A stretch of DNA of 64,000 nt, from contig JAVBKY010000004.1 of assembly GCA_031553765.1 (NCBI GenBank), positions 124,001-188,000 on the forward strand, in the 5' to 3' direction. Under the pieces are notes generated by a model. The model saw only the letters and a program-made list of their open reading frames with translations, was not told the DNA's origin and did not search any database. The DNA comes from JAITMY01 sp031553765 (GTDB taxonomy: Bacteria > Bacteroidota > Bacteroidia > Bacteroidales > UBA932). Positions 26,298-34,666 of the stretch are shown here, one piece after another (position 1 is the first letter of the stretch; every line of letters starts with the position of its first letter). The translations under genes and the position numbers were made by a program.

Positions 26298-27620
26298 TTA
26301 CTTCCCCTCCTTTATCATAATTACACTCGCTGCCGCTATAAGCATGCACACGCCCGAAAACACCAGCGCGTATATGGCCTGCGAGTTGAACAGATACTTC
26401 ACCATAGGACCTCCGAAAATACCGTTTACAATTTGCGGAAGCGTAATGAAGAAGTTAAAAATACCCATGTAAATTCCCATTTTGTGAGCAGGCAGCGACC
26501 CAGCCACCATTACGTAGGGCATAGCCAAAATGCTGGCCCACGCAATGCCTATACCCAGCATAGGAAGTAGCAACATCATAGGATCGGAAATAACGTAGAA
26601 CGATAGCAGACTCAAACCGCCAATGAGCAACGCAAGTCCGTGCGTTGTCTTGCGACCTATGCGGTTGGCAATAGGCGCAAGCGCGAGCGCGAAAAACATG
26701 GCCACGGCGTTGTACGCGCCAAACAGTATGCCCACCCAGTCGCCCGCCTCGTTGAACAGCGCCGATGAAGTATCGCCTTGCGGCACGTGGTAAATGTGCT
26801 GCGCTATGGCAGGTGTGGTGTACACCCACATGCCAAATAGCGCGATCCATGAAAAGAACTGTACGGTACCCAGCTGCAGCATAGTTTTAGGCATGTGAAT
26901 AAAATCCTGCCACAGGTTCGATTTCTCCTTTTGCTGCGGCGCGTTCGCCTTACCCTCCTCAAAGCTGGCCAACTCCTCGGGCGAATATTCCTTGGTGGTA
27001 AACACCGTCCACAGGATACAAATGAGCATTACCGCTGCGCCTACGTAGAATGACAGCTTCACGTTGGCAGGAACACCACCGGTATCGGATACGGCAAGCA
27101 CTCCCATTTTAGACAGTATATAGGGCAACCACGAGCCCACTACCGAGCCCACACCAATCAAAAATGTTTGGGTAGAAAAACCAATCGTACGCTGTTCCTC
27201 GGGAAGGTTATCGGCCACCAGCGCGCGAAATGGCTGCATGGCTACGTTGATAGAAGCATCCGTTATCATAAGGAATCCGCCGCCTATAAACATGGCAGGG
27301 ATAACCGTGGCAAACATGCCCGCGTTGGGCAGCAGCACCAGTGCAATAGCCGTAAGGATGGCTCCCGCCAAAAAAAACGGACGGCGACGACCCAGCTTAC
27401 ACCACGTTTTGTCGGAGTAATGCCCTACTATGGGCTGAATAATCATACCCGTAAGCGGAGCTACCAACCAAAACCAGGATAGGTGCTCCACATCGGCGCC
27501 AAAGGTTTGCAATATGCGGCTGGCATTGGCATTCTGTAGGGCAAAGCCAAACTGAATACCTAAGAAGCCGAAGCTCATATTGAAGATTTGCCAAAAGCTG
27601 AGACGAGGTTTTTGTGCCAT
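26298..27620 (-). CDS. MFS sugar importer (maltose/oligosaccharide type)
   Basis: A 440-residue inner-membrane protein with twelve hydrophobic segments. The opening RLSFWQIFNMSFGFLGIQFGFALQNA and the loop DKTWCKLGRRRPF (about 69-82) are characteristic of the SLC45/GPH-like branch of major facilitator transporters, several of which carry sucrose or maltose. In Bacteroidetes this branch sits beside maltodextrin enzymes. Here it precedes a GH13 amylase and is divergent from a glucanotransferase with a shared LacI-type operator pair, so import of maltose or maltodextrins from the periplasm is the likely job. Confidence 0.9.
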   Translation of the reverse strand: MAQKPRLSFWQIFNMSFGFLGIQFGFALQNANASRILQTFGADVEHLSWFWLVAPLTGMIIQPIVGHYSDKTWCKLGRRRPFFLAGAILTAIALVLLPNAGMFATVIPAMFIGGGFLMITDASINVAMQPFRALVADNLPEEQRTIGFSTQTFLIGVGSVVGSWLPYILSKMGVLAVSDTGGVPANVKLSFYVGAAVMLICILWTVFTTKEYSPEELASFEEGKANAPQQKEKSNLWQDFIHMPKTMLQLGTVQFFSWIALFGMWVYTTPAIAQHIYHVPQGDTSSALFNEAGDWVGILFGAYNAVAMFFALALAPIANRIGRKTTHGLALLIGGLSLLSFYVISDPMMLLLPMLGIGIAWASILAMPYVMVAGSLPAHKMGIYMGIFNFFITLPQIVNGIFGGPMVKYLFNSQAIYALVFSGVCMLIAAASVIMIKEGK

Positions 27621-27702
27621 AATTTAGAATGTTTGACGTTGCAATAATACAGCATTTTTCCATACGTTAAACCCTTGATACGTCAACTAAATTTTTTATT
27701 TC

Positions 27703-27720
27703 AGATTTCAATCGTTTGCG
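27703..27720. promoter_or_regulatory. LacI-type operator, MFS/amylase side
   Basis: Contains CAATCGTTTGCG and is the exact inverse of 27825-27842 over 18 bases. It lies about 85 bases upstream of the MFS start. The same GCAAACG core occurs twice before susC, so the LacI regulator at 33180-34196 is the likely binder. Confidence 0.65.
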
Positions 27721-27752
27721 CTTGCCTAATATTTTTTTCTTTGCTGAAAAAT

Positions 27753-27784
27753 TTTGTATGCGGTATTTTTTGTTTATATATTTG
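27753..27784 (+). promoter_or_regulatory. Promoter of the glucanotransferase gene
   Basis: TTTG (27753-27756), a 20-base spacer and TATATTTG (27777-27784) match the Bacteroidetes promoter consensus exactly. The operator at 27825-27842 falls about 35-50 bases downstream of the expected start of transcription, inside the leader. Confidence 0.7.
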
Positions 27785-27824
27785 CTTCGTAACAATCTTG
27801 TTTTCAAGCCATTAAAAACACCAT

Positions 27825-27842
27825 CGCAAACGATTGAAATCT
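27825..27842. promoter_or_regulatory. LacI-type operator, glucanotransferase side
   Basis: CGCAAACGATTG with flanks, exact inverted copy of 27703-27720. It lies between the malQ promoter and its start codon at 27871, a position suited to blocking transcription. Confidence 0.65.
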
Positions 27843-27870
27843 CACTTTTGAACCAAAAAATTACCGCATT

Positions 27871-30549
27871 ATGGAAGTAATTTTTCAAATAGAATACCAT
27901 ACTTACTGGGGTCAGGAGCCAATAGTGGCAGGAACATGCAGCAGCTTAGGTAATGGTTTATGGGCCAACGCGCCCCGCATGGAGCATAAGGGCAACGGGT
28001 TATGGAACCTGCACATACAAATGCCTTCCGGCGAAAAAGAGTTCCGCTACAAGTACGGCATACGCAACGCGCAGGGCGAAGTGGACGAGGAAGTTGGCAC
28101 GTGGCGTAATGTTACCCTGAACAACTTTCCTTACAAAACGCTGCTGCTATCCGATGCATGGCGGGCTCCGCATAGCGAAGATGCTTTGCTATCTACACCC
28201 TATACATCGGTATTTTATCCGCACAACTTTTCGGCAAATTCTGCGAAAGCGCAAGAAGGATATTCACACCTGCTATGCGTGCGGGCAGCGTGCGTACCAC
28301 AAGACCACCTGCTATGCGTAACGGGTAGCGACGAAGCCCTCGGCGCATGGAACGAGCGTCTGCCGCTACTCATGCAGCCCAACGAGGATGGGCTGTGGCA
28401 AACGGGATTTGTACCGCGCCACGCACAGCACAGCATTTACTATCGCTACGGACTATACAACATTGAGCAAAAAAAAATAGTACAAAGCGAGCAGCGCCCC
28501 GATCGCCTACTGGAATCAATAGCAAAAAACTCCGCCGTATGGCGCACCGACGAGGGATTGGCAATACAAAAAGTAAAGCCGCGTGGAGCAGGAGTGGCCA
28601 TACCCATATTCTCGTTACGCAGCAAAAATAGCGGTGGCGTAGGCGAGTTCTTGGACATTAAGCCTATGGCCGATTGGGCAAAGAACGCGGGATTGAGCAT
28701 GATTCAGGTGCTGCCCGTCAACGATACATCATCCAGCGGCACATGGCAGGACTCGTACCCCTATTCCGCCATTTCGGTATTTGCGCTACATCCGCTTTAC
28801 CTCAGCGTGGATAGCCTAACGAGCAAGTACACCGCGCAGGAAAAAGCGCAGCTGAGCAAAGCCAAAGAAACGCTCAACGCGCTTACGGCAATGGACTACG
28901 AAAAGGTTATGCAGCTGAAGTGGAGATACATTAGCATAGCCTTTGAAAAAGAGAAAAAAACGCTGCTTGGCTCCGCCAACTTCAAAAAATTCGTTGAAGA
29001 AAACAGCGAGTGGCTGATGCCCTACGCGGCATTTTGCTTCCTACGCGACAAGTATAAAACAGCCGATTTCTCGGAGTGGCGCGAGTACGCCGAATATTCC
29101 GCAAAAAAGGTTGAAGCGCTTTTCAACCCCAAGAATGCCGACTATGAAAGCGTAATGATTCACTGCTTTGCGCAGTACCACCTGCACACACAGCTGGTGG
29201 AGGCTACCACGTATGCGCGCGGCAAGGGCGTTATTCTAAAGGGTGACATCCCCATTGGCATATCGCGCAACAGCTGCGATGCGTGGGTTGCACCCGAGTT
29301 GTACAACATGAACGCGCAAGCAGGCGCTCCCCCCGACGCATTCTCCACCACAGGGCAAAACTGGGGATTCCCCACCTACAACTGGGCGCGCATGGCGCAC
29401 GACGGTTACACTTGGTGGAAGCAGCGCCTTCAAAAAATGTCGGCCTACTTCGACGCTTTCCGCATCGACCATATTTTGGGATTTTTCCGCATTTGGGAAA
29501 TTCCACTTCACTCCGTACAAGGACTTTTAGGCTACTTCTCTCCCGCACTTCCGCTTTCGCTAAATGAACTGGACCAGCGCGGCGCGTGGTTTGATGCCGA
29601 CAGGCTATGCTCGCCCTACATACGCAAGCATGTGCTACAGGAAGTATTTGGCAAGGAAGCCGCCGAGGTGCAAGACTTTTTTATGGAGGAGTACAAGCCG
29701 CACTGCCTCCGATTTAAGGAAGCATACAATACACAACGTAAGCTCGAGGATTTTTTTGCTCAAAATAAAAAGGAAAATCACCCTCTGAAGCTGCAGCTGT
29801 TTGACCTGCTCAACGACGTAGTGCTGATAGAGGATAAGGAGCAATCCGCACACTACCACCCTCGCATAGCCATGCATTACACGCGCTCGTACCGCGATTT
29901 GGATGAGCAGCAAAAGCAGCGGCTCGACGCCATATATGTTGACTTTTTCTACCACCGCCACAACCAGTTTTGGAAGGAGCAGGCCATGAAAAAATTGCCT
30001 GCGGTGCGCTACGCCACCAACATGCTGGTGTGCGGTGAGGACCTGGGCATGGTGCCATCCTGCGTACCCGACGTAATGCAGCACCTGAGCATGCTCAGCC
30101 TCATTATACAGCGCATGCCCAACGATAGCAGCGTGGAGTTTGCCTCGCTGGAGCACGCCCCCTACCTGTCGGTGTGCAGCCCCGGAAGCCACGACACCAG
30201 CGGAGTGCGCGAGTGGTGGGAGGAGGACAAAGCCGCCACACAGCGCTTCTACAACAACGTGCTACACAAGTCGGGCGAAGCGCCTGCTACCTGCGAACCT
30301 TGGATAGCCAACGAAATTATAGTGCAGCACCTGCACGCGCCGTCCATGTGGGCCGTATTTCCGCTACAGGATTTGTTGGCTACTGACGAAAAGTTACGCT
30401 ATAAGGATGCGCGCGCCGAACGCATTAACGTACCCAGCAATCCGCGTCATTACTGGCGTTACCGCATGCACTTACCAATAGAGAAGCTAATCAAGCAGCA
30501 AGAATTTAACCAAAAGTTAAAGGATATGATAGGTTGGGCACGGCGGTAA
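27871..30549 (+). CDS. malQ: 4-alpha-glucanotransferase with two CBM20 domains (GH77)
   Basis: An 892-residue cytoplasmic enzyme. Two N-terminal CBM20-like starch-binding domains (about 1-105, opening VIFQIEYHTYWGQEPIVAG; about 125-230, VTGSDEALGAWNERLPLLMQ) precede the GH77 barrel. Catalytic motifs are FDAFRIDHILGFFRIW with the nucleophile Asp, VCGEDLGMVP with the acid/base Glu, and SPGSHDTSGVREWW with the transition-state Asp. This is the long DPE2-like form common in Bacteroidetes. It transfers maltosyl or glucosyl units between maltodextrins and feeds glucose into metabolism. It is divergent from the MFS importer and shares its operator pair. Confidence 0.95.
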   Translation: MEVIFQIEYHTYWGQEPIVAGTCSSLGNGLWANAPRMEHKGNGLWNLHIQMPSGEKEFRYKYGIRNAQGEVDEEVGTWRNVTLNNFPYKTLLLSDAWRAPHSEDALLSTPYTSVFYPHNFSANSAKAQEGYSHLLCVRAACVPQDHLLCVTGSDEALGAWNERLPLLMQPNEDGLWQTGFVPRHAQHSIYYRYGLYNIEQKKIVQSEQRPDRLLESIAKNSAVWRTDEGLAIQKVKPRGAGVAIPIFSLRSKNSGGVGEFLDIKPMADWAKNAGLSMIQVLPVNDTSSSGTWQDSYPYSAISVFALHPLYLSVDSLTSKYTAQEKAQLSKAKETLNALTAMDYEKVMQLKWRYISIAFEKEKKTLLGSANFKKFVEENSEWLMPYAAFCFLRDKYKTADFSEWREYAEYSAKKVEALFNPKNADYESVMIHCFAQYHLHTQLVEATTYARGKGVILKGDIPIGISRNSCDAWVAPELYNMNAQAGAPPDAFSTTGQNWGFPTYNWARMAHDGYTWWKQRLQKMSAYFDAFRIDHILGFFRIWEIPLHSVQGLLGYFSPALPLSLNELDQRGAWFDADRLCSPYIRKHVLQEVFGKEAAEVQDFFMEEYKPHCLRFKEAYNTQRKLEDFFAQNKKENHPLKLQLFDLLNDVVLIEDKEQSAHYHPRIAMHYTRSYRDLDEQQKQRLDAIYVDFFYHRHNQFWKEQAMKKLPAVRYATNMLVCGEDLGMVPSCVPDVMQHLSMLSLIIQRMPNDSSVEFASLEHAPYLSVCSPGSHDTSGVREWWEEDKAATQRFYNNVLHKSGEAPATCEPWIANEIIVQHLHAPSMWAVFPLQDLLATDEKLRYKDARAERINVPSNPRHYWRYRMHLPIEKLIKQQEFNQKLKDMIGWARR

Positions 30550-30580
30550 GCGAATCTTTTGCCCTGCAAGGGCTAAAGAT

Positions 30581-30737
30581 GAATAACCGTAGGTGAGCGA
30601 AGCGTTACCTACGGTACTGGAGTGACCCTTATGCTGCGCGCGGAGTAAAAATTTATTTCTAGGTAAATGCTTACTCCGCGCGCCACGTTAGGGTGCCGCA
30701 TAACCACGGGTTACGCTTCGCTCACCCGCGGTTATTC
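30581..30737. repeat. Large intergenic cruciform repeat
   Basis: Between malQ and the GH97 gene, outer arms beginning GAATAACCGTAGGTGAGCG and ending CTCACCCGCGGTTATTC pair over about 35 bases. An inner pair GCGGAGTAA / TTACTCCGC is nested inside. The whole 157-base element can fold into one long hairpin. Confidence 0.7.
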
Positions 30738-30816
30738 AAATTAACTCCCTTCGGGAGTTGGCAGAAGCACAATTACGAATAATCATTATATTTGTTACTC
30801 TAATGCTCGCATTACT

Positions 30817-33009
30817 ATGAAAAAAACACTAATCATTGTACTCATCCTACTTATAGCAGCCGGTACCACCCGCGCGCAAGAGCTGCTCTCTCCCAACGGC
30901 AATCTCAAAATGACATTTGCTGTCAACGATGGTGTTCCTACCTATAAGCTCAGCTATAAGGGTAAGGAGGTTATCAGGGAAAGTAAGCTGGGATTGGAAC
31001 TGAAGGGTGAGATTCCCAAGTTGAAGTTCGGCGCTGAAATAAATCGCACTGCCGGCGATGCAAAGAATTCCCTTTACGATGGGTTTACGTTGGTTTACAA
31101 CAAAACATCAACGTACGATAAAACATGGCGACCCGTGTGGGGCGAGGTAAAGGAAATTCGCGAACAGTACAACGAGCTAACCGTTACGCTTACGCAAAAA
31201 GCGCAGAAGCGCGACTTGACAATTCACTTCAAGCTGTTCAACGACGGGTTAGGCTTTCGCTACGAATTTCCCGAGCAGGATAACCTCACCTACTTTGTAA
31301 TTAAGGAGGAGAAAACGCAGTTTGCCATGCCGGGCGATATCACCGCCTACTGGATTCCGGGCGACTACGATACGCAGGAATATGATTTTACCACATCAAA
31401 GCTATCCGAAATACGCGGCCTATTCCATGGCGCGGTTACTGATAATGCCTCGCAACGTCAGTTCTCGGAAACAGGTGTGCAAACTCCACTCATGCTCAAA
31501 TCCAACGATGGGCTATACATCAACCTTCACGAAGCTGCACTGGTAGATTACTCCTGCATGTCGCTCAACTTGGACGATAAAAATATGATTTTTGAATCGT
31601 GGCTTACGCCCGATGTGCTGGGCGATAAGGGTTATCTGCAAGCGCCTTGCCACACGCCCTGGCGTACCATAGTAGTAAGCGATGATGCCCGTGAGATTCT
31701 TGCTTCAAAGCTGATTTTGAACCTCAACGAGCCTTGCAAAATAAAGGATGTATCGTGGATTAAGCCCGTAAAGTATGTAGGTGTATGGTGGGAGTTGATT
31801 ACAGGCAAGAGCACCTGGGCTTACACCGACCTACCCTCGGTACAGCTGGGTGTAACCGACTTTGTACACGCTAAGCCTAACGGCAAGCACGGCGCCAACA
31901 ACGACAACGTAAAACGCCATATTGATTTTGCCGCCGAGCATGGTTTTGATGCCGTGCTGGTGGAAGGTTGGAATATTGGCTGGGAAGATTGGTTTGGTCA
32001 CTCCAAGGATTACGTGTTCGATTTCCTTACTCCCTACCCCGACTTTGACCTGCCTATGCTGCGCGACTACGCAAAAAGTAAGGGCGTGCGCATTATTATG
32101 CACCACGAAACATCAGCATCGGTGCGCAACTACGAGCGCCACATGGATAAGGCCTTTCAGCTGATGGCCGACAACAACTACAACGCGGTGAAAACGGGCT
32201 ACGTGGGTGATATCATTCCGCGCGGCGAAACTCACTACGGGCAGTGGATGGTAAACCACTACATGTATGCCGTAAAAAAAGCAGCCGATTACAAAATTAT
32301 GCTCAATGCGCACGAGGCTGTTCGTCCTACCGGATTGCACCGCACCTACCCCAACCTCATTGGTCAGGAGTCGGCACGTGGGACGGAATACCAATCCTTT
32401 GGTGGAAGCAAGCCCAACCACGTAACGCTGCTGCCGTTTACCCGCCTTATGGGTGGCCCCATGGACTACACTCCGGGTATTTTCGAAATGGATATCAGCA
32501 AGTATAACCCCAACAACCACTCGCACTGCAACAGCACGCTGAGCAACCAGCTGGCGCTATACGTTACCATGTACAGCCCGCTGCAAATGGCTGCCGACTT
32601 GCCCGAAACTTATGAGAAGTTTATGGACGCGTTTCAGTTTATCAAAGAAGTAGCCATAGATTGGGACGACAGCAAGTACCTTGAGGCTGAACCTGGCGAA
32701 TACATTACCGTAGCCCGCAAGGCAAAAGGAAGCAGCAGCTGGTTTGTGGGTAACGTGTGTGGCGAAAATGGTTTCACCTCAAATATTGCTTTTGACTTTT
32801 TGGATCCAAGCAAGACATACATTGCCACCATATACAGCGATGCCAAGGGCGCGCACTACAAAACCAACCCGCAAGCCTACAATATTCGCAAGGTGGTGGT
32901 AACCTCAAAATCAAAGTTAACACAGCTATCGGCGCCCGGTGGCGGTTACGCCATCAGCATAGTGGAGGCTACGGATAAGGCGGCTGTGAAGGGGTTGAAG
33001 AAGTTGTAA
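30817..33009 (+). CDS. GH97 alpha-glucosidase (SusB-like)
   Basis: A 730-residue periplasmic enzyme with signal peptide (about 1-20, TTRAQ). An N-terminal beta-super-sandwich (about 22-290) leads into a TIM barrel. Glutamates in HHETSAS, NAHEAVRPTG and GQESARGTEY correspond to the general bases and acid of the inverting SusB subgroup, as opposed to retaining GH97 galactosidases. It releases glucose from maltodextrins in the periplasm. A TATATTTG box at 30787-30794 lies just upstream; no good upstream box is seen. It ends at a terminator and palindromic repeat shared with the convergent lacI. Confidence 0.93.
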   Translation: MKKTLIIVLILLIAAGTTRAQELLSPNGNLKMTFAVNDGVPTYKLSYKGKEVIRESKLGLELKGEIPKLKFGAEINRTAGDAKNSLYDGFTLVYNKTSTYDKTWRPVWGEVKEIREQYNELTVTLTQKAQKRDLTIHFKLFNDGLGFRYEFPEQDNLTYFVIKEEKTQFAMPGDITAYWIPGDYDTQEYDFTTSKLSEIRGLFHGAVTDNASQRQFSETGVQTPLMLKSNDGLYINLHEAALVDYSCMSLNLDDKNMIFESWLTPDVLGDKGYLQAPCHTPWRTIVVSDDAREILASKLILNLNEPCKIKDVSWIKPVKYVGVWWELITGKSTWAYTDLPSVQLGVTDFVHAKPNGKHGANNDNVKRHIDFAAEHGFDAVLVEGWNIGWEDWFGHSKDYVFDFLTPYPDFDLPMLRDYAKSKGVRIIMHHETSASVRNYERHMDKAFQLMADNNYNAVKTGYVGDIIPRGETHYGQWMVNHYMYAVKKAADYKIMLNAHEAVRPTGLHRTYPNLIGQESARGTEYQSFGGSKPNHVTLLPFTRLMGGPMDYTPGIFEMDISKYNPNNHSHCNSTLSNQLALYVTMYSPLQMAADLPETYEKFMDAFQFIKEVAIDWDDSKYLEAEPGEYITVARKAKGSSSWFVGNVCGENGFTSNIAFDFLDPSKTYIATIYSDAKGAHYKTNPQAYNIRKVVVTSKSKLTQLSAPGGGYAISIVEATDKAAVKGLKKL

Positions 33010-33023
33010 TGAAGGATAAAAGG

Positions 33024-33160
33024 ATAAATGCGCTTCGCGCGATAAAGGGATAAATTTATTACGGATTGCGTCTACGGGAATGACGCTTGAAAAAAAGGGC
33101 TAAAGGGAAAATGGTTACTCCATTTTCCCTTTAGCCTTTTATCGCGCGAAGCGCATTTAT
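33024..33160. repeat. Dispersed GATAAA palindromic repeat, copy 1
   Basis: A perfect 23-base inverted repeat (33024-33046 and 33138-33160, core GCGCTTCGCGCGATAAA) encloses the terminator between GH97 and lacI. Related units lie on both sides of queD at 49183-49308 and 49776-49903. Confidence 0.8.
33094..33140. terminator. Bidirectional terminator between GH97 and lacI
   Basis: Stem of about 20 bases (GGCTAAAGGGAAAATGG / CCATTTTCCCTTTAGCC) with a 5-base loop, A run before and T run after. It serves two convergent genes. Confidence 0.8.
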
Positions 33161-33179
33161 CTCTTTATCTTTTTATCCT

Positions 33180-34196
33180 TTAACTTCTCCTCGAACTCTC
33201 CCTTACCACCAACTTTGCCGGAAGCACAATACGCTTTGAGGGAAGTTTTTCTTCCGAGTTAATTTGCAGTAGCAGCTCCTCCATGGCCTTTTGTCCCATT
33301 TCAAAACCCGATTGGTGTACGCTGCTAAGGTTGGGTTCAAGCATTAGCGTAATGGATTCGTTGGCAAATCCCACCAATGCCACATCCTGCGGAATACGCA
33401 AGTTGGCTTTTTTCAATGCCCGCATAGCGCCGGCAGCAGTAAAATCGTTCACCGCAAAAATCGCGTCGAACTTCACGCCCGATTTCACCAATCTCTCGGC
33501 TTCATCCATACCTCGCTGCAGGCTATCAGCCTCAACCACCAGCTGTGGATTGAAAGCGATCCTATTATCCTCAAGCGCTTTTTTGTAGCCGTTTAGCCTA
33601 TCTCTAAAAATCTGCCTATTCTGCGGACCCGCAAAGTGCGCAATATGCTTACACCCCTGCTCTATCAAGTGCTTTGTAGCCTCGTAGGCTCCACCAAAAT
33701 CATCTACCGTAATATGTGTAGCATCCACAGGCTCAGCCACACGGTCAAAAAACACAAGGGGAACATGCTCGTCCAGCAACTTCTGAAAATGCTCATACGT
33801 ATTAGTCTGTTTCGACACCGAAGCAATAACACCATCCACGCGTCCTTTCATCACGTTGGATAGCGCCTGCACCTCCTTACCCAGCTGCTCGCTGCTTTGC
33901 GCCAGCACAAGGCTATAACCGTTGCGTTCCGCTACATCCTCAATACCGCTTATGACCGACGAGAAGAAGAAGTGTACCACCTCGGGCACCACAATGCCCA
34001 CCATATGGCTACTTCTGTTTTTTAGACTCAATGCTATGGGATTGGGTGTGTAGCGCAACTTTTCGGCAAGTTCATTCACCAATTTCTTGGTTTCAGCGCT
34101 AATATCAGGATGGTTTTTCAGCGCACGTGAAACGGTAGACACCGAAAAACCCAGCTCGTTGGCAATATCTTTTATGGTAACCTGCTGAGATTTCAT
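33180..34196 (-). CDS. LacI-family regulator of the alpha-glucan locus
   Basis: A 338-residue regulator: an N-terminal helix-turn-helix (VTIKDIANELGFSVSTVSRALKNH, about 6-29) with hinge helix PNPIALSLKN, then a periplasmic-binding-protein-like effector domain (MVGIVVPEVVHFFFSSVISGI onward). It is a cytoplasmic repressor or activator, probably responding to a maltodextrin. It sits in the middle of the glucan locus, divergent from susC. LacI-type sites with central CG occur upstream of susC (34520-34545) and between malQ and the MFS gene, which makes these the probable targets. Confidence 0.9.
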   Translation of the reverse strand: MKSQQVTIKDIANELGFSVSTVSRALKNHPDISAETKKLVNELAEKLRYTPNPIALSLKNRSSHMVGIVVPEVVHFFFSSVISGIEDVAERNGYSLVLAQSSEQLGKEVQALSNVMKGRVDGVIASVSKQTNTYEHFQKLLDEHVPLVFFDRVAEPVDATHITVDDFGGAYEATKHLIEQGCKHIAHFAGPQNRQIFRDRLNGYKKALEDNRIAFNPQLVVEADSLQRGMDEAERLVKSGVKFDAIFAVNDFTAAGAMRALKKANLRIPQDVALVGFANESITLMLEPNLSSVHQSGFEMGQKAMEELLLQINSEEKLPSKRIVLPAKLVVRESSRRS

Positions 34197-34519
34197 AAAC
34201 GTTTTTTTTACAAAAAATAAAACATTCTAAAACGCCCTCAGCATTCCTTATTCCGACCAAAGAAAAAGAAAAAAGCGAATACACATCGCAGCCGAGGGCG
34301 CCTATTACGCCTCAATGCAATGCATATTCGCTCTTACTTCTTTGGTCAAGACAAATGTACAATAAAAGGTCGAGTAAAAAAAAGCAACCAATAGCATACG
34401 CAAGCATGTAGTAGTGAAGTTTAATCCACCATATAAAACTCCTGTTTTGATTGTTTTTTGCATAATTCTCATTCACACAAAATAGTTAAACATGGTTAAA
34501 TAAGTCGTCTATTTTTTTA
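34197..34519. other. lacI-susC intergenic region with a long hairpin
   Basis: This gap holds no gene. A long imperfect inverted repeat spans 34255-34347: GACCAAAGAA... is matched by ...TTCTTTGGTC, and an inner AGCGAATA by TATTCGCT. It lies about 60 bases upstream of lacI, so on the minus strand it could be a structured leader or an attenuator. The rest is AT-rich with no clear promoter boxes. Confidence 0.5.
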
Positions 34520-34545
34520 TGCAAACGATTGCGAAAACGTTTGCA
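34520..34545. promoter_or_regulatory. Tandem LacI-type operators upstream of susC
   Basis: Two overlapping sites with central CG, TGCAAACGATTGCG (34520-34533) and CGAAAACGTTTGCA (34532-34545). The outer GCAAACG and CGTTTGC halves are inverted copies. Same core as the sites at 27703-27720 and 27825-27842. Confidence 0.7.
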
Positions 34546-34666
34546 ACAAAAACTACACAAAACACAGAAAAACAAAGGGTTTTAATGCAGTTTTTTTGTA
34601 GTAGTTTAGCGGTGGAATTGCACGCCAAAATGCAGCTTATTTTAAAAAAAACGAAAATTGAGAGCT

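Noticed and set aside
26112..26349. Minus-strand frame and N-terminal extension of the amylase through the intergenic repeat
   Set aside because: The sequence is a palindromic repeat and the lipoprotein signal begins at 26111.
29635..30192. 185-codon minus-strand frame inside malQ
   Set aside because: It lies opposite the GH77 catalytic motifs; a consequence of codon bias.
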